Below are positions 57,073 through 64,000 of a stretch of DNA of 64,000 nt, in pieces; position 1 is the first letter of the stretch; every line of letters begins with the position of its first letter. Source of the stretch: Torymus aiolomorphi (Eukaryota; Arthropoda; Insecta; Hymenoptera; Torymidae); the NCBI GenBank assembly GCA_036365515.1, contig CM070874.1, positions 211,972,297 to 212,036,296 on the forward strand, read 5' to 3'. The notes below the pieces were generated by a model. The model was not told the DNA's origin. It did no database searches and worked only from the letters and a program-made list of their open reading frames with translations. Made by a program: the position numbers and the translations under genes.

Positions 57073-59326
57073 TCAATTATTTTCTTTGAAAACCAACAGT
57101 TTTTTTGCCTCGTCACTTATCGGCAGTTTTGGGTTCTTCATTTTGTATCGCATACTTGAAATATAGGGATCAGAAGAGATTAATAATTTGTGGAATAAAT
57201 CAGACATTGAAGCAACCCTGCTGCACTTTCGAGTATTGAATCTTCTAATGTACTTTACATCTTTATTACGAGATTCTTGTGATTCTTCGGTTAACATTGC
57301 AACTGCTCTTACTCCCATCAGTTGAAAATGATTGATTATATGAGCACCATGAAAAAGAATTTTATGCACAGATGCTGGCATATAGTACCAACCATAAAGC
57401 TGTACATACAATTCTGCAGTCTCTTTTGCGTACTTGTCGAATTTTATTGAATTTATTTTCTCGCCACAATTCAAAACCTGTAAAATTAAATAAATCACTT
57501 ACAAAATCCTATTTTGAAAAAATTATGAAAAAGAAATATAAAGAAAAAGTTTGCACTTTCGATTTTGGTGCTCAATATGATTATCCTTATTAAGTAAATA
57601 ATTATTTTAAGCAAGCTGAGAGATGTAAATTAAAGTACTTTTGAATGAAACAATAAATGTAAATTTTAACTGTTACCTGTAAAATGATACCGAAGCGTTC
57701 AATGAGTCTCTGGTCAACCTTAGTGATTTCTGCTGCCAATGCTGAATCTCGGAAGAACCTTCTCGCGGTATTTCCATCATCAGAATTTCCTGATTGTTGC
57801 TGAGGATAATCTATCAAAAGTCCAGTTCTCCTTAAATATTCTTGCTGTATTCGCTGTTTTTCATTTTTCATCGCAGCTTTATCTTTTTCAGTTTTGGCAC
57901 TCCAAGAGCAGAATGACAACCTTTAAGCAATATGGATAATGCACTCCATAAACCTTATCCATGCATGTAAGGTTGACAATCCGTATTTGAAATTTTCTTT
58001 ATTTTCTTGTTCTCTGGACAATTTATCAAAAACGTTCATCTGTGAAGGTGTTGCCTGACATATTATGCACAAAGCTGAGGAAGGTGTTTTGGTCAACGCT
58101 TGACATACTTTGCCGTCTATCATTGTCAGATATAATGTATGGCTTACTTTCAATGTTCCGTAATTTGTCTCTACACTTGATAGTATCAATGACTCAATTT
58201 TCTCTTCAATTTCCTTAACTGCCATCCTCGTTTTATCAGGAGTTTCTTTAGTATATTCAATACTGATTACACGACAATTCCTCGTAGATTCACATTGAGG
58301 ATTACGCCAAATGATCTGACGACCTTCTTCGCCATCAACTTCAAGTGTAAGTGGCACTAAACATACCATGAAAATACTGGCATCAGTTGTTCCATCACTA
58401 AATATTTGTTTATAGCGACTTGGGTTTGAAACCCCATCACATCCCCACTTTGAAGTCATAACGAGCGAAAGCTGAGGTCCATATTCTGCAATTTTGGCTA
58501 ATACCTCCGGAATCTGTAGGATGCGAGAGCAAGTATGATTAAGTAATTCCTGTAAATGTACATTAGCACGTTTTTCAGTAATTTGAATAATGTCATCACT
58601 TTCATCACTTTCATCACTTTCATCACTTTCGTCGCGGTCGTTTTCGTCATTTACGTCGTTTTCATTATTTGTATCATTATAAGAAGGATAGCATCTTTGT
58701 TTCGCTGATGTAAGTCGATAATATGGCACAAAGATATCGGCATTTTTCTCACAGGCCAGTTTACGGATCGTGTCGTACTGATACCGTGATAATTTAGTGT
58801 TTTCGATAAGACCAATGCATTCATCCTCATTAAAAGGGAGAATGGTTTCTTTTGGATCGAGCGCGTTGCCATTTTCCAAAATATTTGTAATTAATTGTAT
58901 TGCCATTTTGTTTCCAGAGTCCCGTAAATTTTTAAAAAATGCCTGTTTTATTAATTCTGCAGAGTACTGCTCTGTTAAGGCTATTATTTTTCGTCGTTTA
59001 GTCGATGTTGAGCATTTGTCAAAATCACCCGAACAAGGCCTTCCACCTTTTGAACAATTATCATTTATAGTAATCTTGAAAATATGTAATAACCAATCTG
59101 CATGTTGTTTTCGAAATTGTTTTTCATTATATAGAGCAGCACGAAGTTTCAACTTAAATTTATCTAGAAATAGTTGTAACCTTGGCTCTATTTTCTTTAT
59201 TTCTTCAGCATCACTGATATTGTACTCAGATTTTACGAAATTGATTAGTAGGTTTTTATTTCTACGGCTATTTTCTATTTTAAATAGTTCATCACATAAG
59301 AGACTGTGAGGGATTTCTAAATCCAT
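57073..59326 (-). pseudogene. Transib-type (RAG1-like) transposase, two exons, one nonsense codon
   Basis: Exon 1 is 59326-57677 (550 codons) and exon 2 is 57477-57073 (134 aa), total about 684 residues, normal for Transib. Residues 94-97 are GGRP, followed by a basic/helical stretch, resembling the nonamer-binding region of RAG1. The core has D297 (KWGCDGVS), D404 (TMIDGKVC), the C420-x2-C423 pair (CIICQAT, compare the CTLCDAT of RAG1), STLHAWIR with H454, and DGNTARRFF. In exon 2, YMPASVHKILFHG precedes TEESQESRNK, where the catalytic glutamate lies (about residues 614-618). A single TAA at 57920-57922 replaces a tyrosine-like position (HIA*RL) in exon 1; otherwise the frame is intact. An acidic DES microsatellite (residues ~232-245) sits between the DNA-binding region and the core. 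It would cut DNA by a hairpin-type mechanism, like RAG recombinase. Confidence 0.85.
57478..57676 (-). other. 199 bp intron in the Transib-type transposase
   Basis: Donor CAG/GTAACA at 57676 and acceptor TTTTACAG/GTTTTG at 57478 on the minus strand, AT-rich, phase 0. Removing it joins ...GIILQ to VLNCGEK..., which matches the continuous family pattern. Exon 2 is in a different genomic frame from exon 1, which this intron (199 = 3n+1) explains without invoking a frameshift. Confidence 0.8.
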
Positions 59327-60752
59327 CGTTGTAATCCATCGTCTTTTCTCTGAATTATCTTTTTCAAAAATATTTAAGAATATTATATGTAACGCTTAAA
59401 TTAAAAATAATTATGTTTCTACATTAATGATATATTTTTATACTGAAAATCCTTATATAGATGATTTTCAAATAACTTTGTTATTTTGAGTGCAAAAATA
59501 TCGAAAAAAATTTTTCGCCATTGACTTTCTTTGTACGTTTTATGATTTAAAACAACGAATAAAACTCATTTTTGAGCAAGAAACTACTACAAGTAGCATT
59601 TAAATTTTTTATGGGATTTAACATTGCTAAATCGAAAAACGGCCACGGAATTGACCAAAAATTGACGTCCACGGAGCTGATAAATCGAATCAAATCATTT
59701 GTTACAAAAAAATATTGCGATCTACAAAGTATTCAAACATATTTTACAGTAGCTATATGTACATTTCAATATAAAAATTTAAGTAACATAAAAGAGCACT
59801 CGCATGCCACGGACCGATATTTTTTGGAAATTCTGCAATTTAAGAAAAATGCTTCTTATTTTGCAGCTATTTTTACGAATTGGATTCCATATTGGTTTTC
59901 CAAATATTGTCCAGTTTTATTGTTTATGACTGAACTACGAGAGGGCATTTTTAGGTAAATTTTACATAAAAAAAACTGAATGTCCCTTCATGAATGACTT
60001 AAGAACGAATTGATTTTAATATTATTTTAACCACTTAAATGCTGACACAGTCATTTAAAAATAACCCATATACAAATTTTAATAACGAATCAACATTTCT
60101 GAAAATCAAGGTCCGCTATATTGGATCCCTTATTTTTAATTTTGATTTTTAAATGAGAAAATCCGTCCAAATCTCAATTTTATGTTTAACATACAAGCAT
60201 TTCAAACGTACAATTAAAGATTTACTTGTCGTTTTATCGAAACTTTAGCTCACTTAATATTGATTTTTATATGTTACTTACCAAATTAAACTGCTTCTTT
60301 TCATACTTTAAACTTAAAAATATTTTTAACGTCACTTCTTCGGAGATAAAACTGGATTTTCAAATGTAATATAATTATATTTATCGCAATTCGTTCATAT
60401 GGTATATACACGCTAATGATATCAAATACTTTGTTAATAATTTGAAATTAGGTTGATTGTTTAGAGAGTATCACTCACAATATATTAACTGAAGCACGTC
60501 TTTGTTTATGTAATGCTGTTACAATGTGCTTCTTGTGGCAGAGTATAACACGTAAAAATATGCGAGGAACGCGCGGACGCGGACGCATTGTAAACAATTT
60601 TCAAAAATCTTGGTACATGACTTCATTATCATGAAATGTTTCGTATGCTTTCACTTATAATAAATGAGCAATGATTATTCTTTTAAAGATCACGAAAATT
60701 AAGGAACGAAGTTCTTATTTTGGTAAATGTTTAAGTATTATTAAAATAACTG
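59327..60752. other. AT-rich flank upstream of the Transib-type gene
   Basis: No recognised gene. A 128-codon plus-strand frame (59572-59958) is low-complexity and unrecognised. There is a short palindrome GAAAAAAATTTTTC near 59500. No inverted terminal repeat matching the left side was found. The composition changes sharply at 60753. Confidence 0.5.
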
Positions 60753-61744
60753 TGTAACAGGGCGAATAGTTTTCGGAGCGAGAGAGTTTTCGGCAACGCC
60801 GAAAGCTTACCTGTATGCTCTCTCTCTCTCTCGCTCACACTGCTCCGCAACGACGATGCCTTCCTCGGCGCTGCTCGTCGAGGACGATGCTCGCCTACGT
60901 TGCGGCTCGAGCGGCGCCCTGGCAGAATTGCCGGCTCTGCGCGCGCTCGGTGCAATGCCGTTCGCTGACTGTGTACAACCGGGTAACTCAGAAGTTACCC
61001 GGGAATTTTAATATCGTGTGTGTGACTCTACGCGTTCCTTAATGAAGGGGGAAACACGCGCGAGTACCTGGGGCTCAGATGATCGCCGAGGAAGTCGGCG
61101 ATCCCGCGGAGGCGGCGGTATCCGAGGTACTCGTAGGAATAACGGCGGAAGGGAAGGGGGCGAGATAACAATTCGCGAACTCTTAATTAGGAAATATAAA
61201 AGACAATTTTATTAGCTAATCGCAAGAGGGGTTTACAAAAGAAAAGGATATTGAGCGCGCCGCGGTCTCTAATTCTCGCGAGGTCGAAATGCCTCGCGAG
61301 TCGCACGCGTTGCGGATGTCGCGCACAGATACACTCCCGGAGACGAGGTGCACCACTCGTCTCCGACGCTCTCTACCTCGCGCGTCGAGGTAGAGTCTCG
61401 CTCGCGCGTAGGGGGGCCTGCAGGCACTAACCTTACTTAGGTGTCGACGGAGTCTGGGTTAGATCCGTTCGCAGTCTCTCGCGCACGACGACGTTGAGGC
61501 CTTCCTCCGGAGACTCGCGACCTTGGTTGCTCCCTCTCTTTTCTTTTTCTCTCTTCTTTCTCTCGCACTCTCTCGCTGGCAACCGGGCTCTTCCTGCGTG
61601 CGCGCACCGAATCGGCAGAAACTAGACTGCTCGTTCTCGCGCGCACCGTTGCCGATCCGCCCTCCTCGCGCCTGCGCATCCCCGCTTCGCTCCTCGATTC
61701 TCGAGCGCGTGGTAGTTCGCCCGCGGATTCCGAACTTCGTTACA
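60753..61744 (-). repeat. 3' LTR of the right-hand Gypsy element, 992 bp
   Basis: Begins TGTAACAGGGCG and ends CTTCGTTACA, i.e. TGTAAC/GTTACA inverted ends. On the sense strand it directly follows the purine run CTGGGAGGGGGG. GC-rich with CT-repeat and CGCG-rich parts. AATAAA on the sense strand at about 61208-61213 is a plausible poly(A) signal. No convincing TATA box on the sense strand was seen. Confidence 0.88.
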
Positions 61745-61756
61745 CCCCCCTCCCAG
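61745..61756 (-). promoter_or_regulatory. Polypurine tract adjoining the 3' LTR
   Basis: CTGGGAGGGGGG on the sense (minus) strand, directly abutting the LTR start TGTAACGAAG. It is the expected primer for plus-strand DNA synthesis. Confidence 0.8.
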
Positions 61757-62022
61757 ACGCGACGTACTACCCCCTGGTCGGCGCTCTGGATGCATAACAT
61801 GCGAAGTTCGCACGCATGGGTGGTAAGGGCATGCTAGGTTAGGAGCGGAGGTGGGAGAAAGAAAAATAAGGCGAAACTAGTATCAAAAGAAAATACGGCC
61901 CGTCCAGGCCTTTATTAATGGGCTACAAGGGGTGGTACTCTGTGTAGCCGGTGGCTGCTGGACCCCGGTGTCCCAAGATTTATATCCCCTCTTGGGGAGG
62001 GTGTGGTGAGGCGAAGATTTCC
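61757..62022 (-). other. 3' untranslated region between the extra ORF and the PPT
   Basis: About 270 bp, no open frame of note. CATTAATAAAGG on the sense strand (about 61911-61922) includes an AATAAA. Confidence 0.55.
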
Positions 62023-62982
62023 TCACCGCCTCTTATACCACGGGTCCTTGGGATCGTGGCTCTGGAAATTGGGGCACTTCCAGTGCACCTTGATCCCAGG
62101 CTCCCCGCAGAAATAGCAGCGACGGGCATCCGGCGCTGCTTGGGCTGGTGCTGCCCGTGGTTGGCGCGGCGCCTGGCTCGCGGGGCGAGCGGGCGGTGGC
62201 GCGATGACGGGGCGGCTGGGGACGAGGAACGCGCGTTCCTCGGCGCGTCGTGCCCGCGTCTGCGCGGCCTCCAGGCGCATCTGGACATGCCTCGTCACCT
62301 GCTGCGCCGCCTCTACTTCGCGGCGCGCTTCGTCTGCCGCGGTTAGCGCGGCGCGGCGCTCGCGCACGCCCTTGCGCGCCGCCTCTTCGGCCTGGGCCTC
62401 CTCGCGCCGCTGCTACACGGCCTTGGTCCAGGGAGCCGAGAATTCGCCCGCCCACCGCGAACTTGAGTGGAACTCGTCCCACTCGCGGAAGGCGGCGGCC
62501 TCCATTTCCCTGGCCCGGCGCGTGACGTCGCGGGCCTCCCGCAATGCCTTCTCGAGGGCATCCCAGCGCACCTCGAGAGGCTGTCTCCGGCTGGAGAAGC
62601 CTCGTCCCTGGGGCGGCGACGGCTCGCTAGCCAGGGACGAGAAGGAGCTGGGGGTAGCGGAGGAGACGGACGGCGAGGCGTCGGAGACTCCAGTCGTTCT
62701 TTCGATGGCCCCCTCCTCTTCGCTCTCCTTCGTTGTGGAGCCTGTTGGGCTCGGCGGACGCTGTGCGTGCGGCCGCCGTAAGCCCGGCGTCGTCGCCGGC
62801 CCGAGCGGAAGGGATGGCGGTGATCCCGCCCCTTCATCCGCCTGCTCGGTTGCCGGCACGGCGAGCGGTGGACCGGCGAGGTTGTGGAGCGCCGCCAACA
62901 CTCCTCGGAGCAACTCCGCTGCTTCGCTCACGGCAGAGGTGGGCACCAGCGCCGCTTGACCTGCCGAGTCCTCTGGATCCAT
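62023..62982 (-). CDS. Extra 3' ORF of the Gypsy element: coiled coil plus zinc-knuckle-like protein, internal amber
   Basis: One frame of 319 codons from ATG 62982 to TGA 62023, interrupted only by a TAG at 62413-62415 (codon 190). Residues 1-40 are hydrophobic/helical; ~45-135 serine/proline-rich and probably disordered; ~135-280 a long charged helix (ALEKALREARDVTRRAREME, EEAARKGVRERRAALTAADE, RREVEAAQQV), a likely coiled coil spanning the TAG. A proline/alanine linker follows, then RRCYFCGEPGIKVHWKCPNF near the C-terminus (C-x2-C-x7-H-x2-C). Its place after integrase is where errantiviruses carry env, but there is no signal peptide or membrane segment. A splice acceptor precedes the ATG, so a spliced subgenomic mRNA is likely. 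I do not recognise the family. A gag-like or nucleic-acid-binding role is inferred from the zinc motif. Confidence 0.72.
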
Positions 62983-62983
62983 T

Positions 62984-63013
62984 CTGAAAATGAGGAAAGG
63001 GAAAGGAGGTTAG
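62984..63013 (-). promoter_or_regulatory. 3' splice site just before the extra ORF
   Basis: On the sense strand: CTAAC (63009-63013, branch-point-like), then the pyrimidine-rich CTCCTTTCCCTTTCC and ATTTTCAG ending at 62984, one base before the ATG at 62982. This is the layout of a subgenomic mRNA acceptor. Confidence 0.65.
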
Positions 63014-63049
63014 ACGGAATCATCAGGTGCCCAAAATTAAAAATGTATG

Positions 63050-64000
63050 TTATACTGCCGCGCGAGACTGCGTACGCGTCTGCGAGGGTAGTATAGTCGT
63101 CGGATTGAGAGTATTCGCCTCATTGCGTGAGCCTTTGGGTCGTCTGCGCGATTTCGCAGCGAGATTCTTTGCTGGGCTCGCCGCTATCACACGTATAGCA
63201 GTCGGCCTTACTACCGCCTTCCTTGGACGACCCGGGTTACGCCTGGGGAGAGGAGTAGGGGCACGTAAGTTTTCCGCTTCGCTCGCTGGGTTCTCAAGCG
63301 GTACGCGATCGGAGATGGCTGCGGCGCCGTCGTTTCCGCGATCTACCTGCGAGTTATTCTCGCTGTCGCTTGCTACTGGCGGGTCGCACATCGCCACAAT
63401 CGCTGCGCTATCCCTCGGCGGTTGAGGTTCTTCCTCCGGCTCCTCATCTGAAGGCGTTACACCCACGTAAGGCTTCAGATGCTCGGTGTAAACTAATTCC
63501 TCATCGTTTGCGTCGAGCGCGCGTACGCGATAAGTGTTAATGCCTATTTTGGCTATTATCGCATACGGCCCCGCGAATTTCGGTGCCAGTTTCGCCGAGA
63601 TTCCTTGTGCGGCAGACGATAGGATCCGGTTTCTCTTCCAAACATAGTCTCCTGCTTGGAAGAGGGGCTCGCGGTGTTTTGCATCATAATAATGCGCTTG
63701 CCGCTCTTGTTCGCCGTCGATGTGATCGGCGACGGCTCTATTCAATCGATTGAGGCCTTTCATCCTCGAGGCCCATTCCTCGACTCTCTCCTGGCTCGCT
63801 CGTTCTTCCGCTACGCGGTCACGAGCTCTTTTGGCCGTTCCTGGGGGTAGGGGTCGCCGCCCGTAATTTAACATTGCGGGCGAGAGTCCGGTACTACTAT
63901 GGGCGGCGTTATTGAGCGAAAACACCAGCTCGGACAGATTCTCGTCCCAAGAGGCGTGTTTTTCCTCCACGAAAGCGATTAACCGGGTTTTGAGCGTCCG
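63050..64000 (-). CDS. Integrase C-terminal part of Gypsy pol (5' partial in window)
   Basis: Open from the window edge to a stop at 63050 (about 316 residues seen). The first part is the end of the integrase core (LSELVFSLNNAAHSSTGLSP, then MLNYGRRP), a common signature in Metaviridae; the catalytic D,D,E residues lie further upstream, outside the window. Next is a helical linker (HIDGEQERQAHYYDAKH), then the C-terminal SH3-like/GPY module (FQAGDYVWKRNR ... KFAGPYAIIAKIGINTYRVR ... HLKPYVG). The last ~130 residues are an acidic then arginine/proline-rich tail. No stop or frameshift is seen in this part, so the element may be young. A start codon inside the window should not be assumed; the frame is simply open at 64000. 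Confidence 0.92.
   Translation of the reverse strand, partial: RTLKTRLIAFVEEKHASWDENLSELVFSLNNAAHSSTGLSPAMLNYGRRPLPPGTAKRARDRVAEERASQERVEEWASRMKGLNRLNRAVADHIDGEQERQAHYYDAKHREPLFQAGDYVWKRNRILSSAAQGISAKLAPKFAGPYAIIAKIGINTYRVRALDANDEELVYTEHLKPYVGVTPSDEEPEEEPQPPRDSAAIVAMCDPPVASDSENNSQVDRGNDGAAAISDRVPLENPASEAENLRAPTPLPRRNPGRPRKAVVRPTAIRVIAASPAKNLAAKSRRRPKGSRNEANTLNPTTILPSQTRTQSRAAV

Larger units (their letters stand above)
60753..64000 (-). mobile_element. Gypsy-type LTR retrotransposon, 3' part, GC-rich, runs off the window
   Basis: Sense strand minus. In order: integrase C-terminus (64000-63050), an additional ORF (62982-62023), a short 3' region with AATAAA (about 61914), a polypurine tract and the 3' LTR. 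The boundary to AT-rich DNA at 60753 is sharp; the five flanking bases AACTG are the candidate target duplication. The 5' LTR, gag and most of pol lie beyond 64000. Confidence 0.9.

Noticed and set aside
59572..59958. 128-codon plus-strand ORF as a gene
   Set aside because: Low-complexity phenylalanine/lysine-rich frame in AT-rich DNA, no family recognised, probably part of the Transib element's non-coding flank.
60525..60540. Right terminus of the Transib element at CAATGTG (about 60531)
   Set aside because: Only the 7 bases match; neither the inner inverted repeat nor the CGNCG duplication agrees with the left candidate.
61437..61837. Arginine-rich overlapping frames in the 3' LTR (80-113 codons)
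   Set aside because: GC-rich LTR with few stops; frames occur on both strands and have no conserved motif.
62204..62959. 251-codon plus-strand ORF opposite the zinc-knuckle ORF
   Set aside because: Shadow frame of a GC-rich coding region; the minus-strand frame has the coiled coil, zinc motif and splice site.
1..64000. CRISPR array or bacterial-type defence system
   Set aside because: The tandem repeats lack the short-repeat/unique-spacer pattern; all coding content is eukaryotic transposable elements with introns and poly(A) signals.

Overview
This window is eukaryotic repeat-rich (heterochromatin-like) DNA, most likely from an insect. No ordinary host gene, tRNA, rRNA or CRISPR array is recognisable. 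The insect assignment is inferred from the repertoire: a mariner with D,D34D transposase, a jockey/CR1-type LINE, a Transib-type RAG1-like transposase and insect-style Gypsy elements. Species cannot be named from the sequence; Hymenoptera is only a guess.

Layout. About 34 kb is one AT-rich satellite family with a ~163 bp monomer, in blocks at 1-1741, 5121-20463, 26460-27081, 28376-34382, 43861-45764, 49398-49696 and 50300-54035. The blocks change orientation several times (about 237, 9335, 17016, between 34383 and 43860, about 49440, and at 49697-50299). The last block is organised as a ~332 bp dimer. Nested in the satellite are: (1) a 3.38 kb Kolobok/Mutator-like DNA transposon (1742-5120) with a TTAA duplication and 17 bp inverted ends; (2) a 6 kb LINE on the minus strand (20464-26459), itself hit by a full-length mariner (24147-25440); (3) a second full-length mariner (27082-28375); (4) a rearranged LTR retrotransposon on the minus strand (34383-43860) that keeps two LTRs and a broken gag, but whose pol is absent and replaced by about 5 kb of unassigned DNA with its own tandem arrays (an exact 149 bp period array, a ~90 bp array and a 13 bp array capped by a hairpin); (5) a second, unrelated satellite of ~44 bp units (45765-49397) carrying an internally deleted mariner (47721-48640); (6) an inverted solo LTR of element 4 (49697-50299).

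The right part (54036-60752) is AT-rich, non-satellite DNA. It contains an almost complete Transib-type, RAG1-like transposase gene on the minus strand (59326-57073), with a 199 bp intron and one nonsense codon. From 60753 the base composition turns GC-rich: this is the 3' end of a Gypsy-type LTR retrotransposon on the minus strand (LTR 60753-61744, integrase C-terminus running off the window at 64000). Between integrase and LTR lies an extra ORF with a coiled coil and a C-terminal zinc-knuckle-like motif, preceded by a good 3' splice site.

Functional relations exist only inside each element (transposase and its termini; gag, pol and LTR promoter; ORF1 and ORF2 of the LINE). Most copies are broken. 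The least ordinary items are the downstream zinc-knuckle ORF of the right-hand Gypsy element, the RAG1-like gene, the inverted LTR pair bracketing a flipped satellite segment, and two mariner copies that carry different stop codons at the same tryptophan codon.
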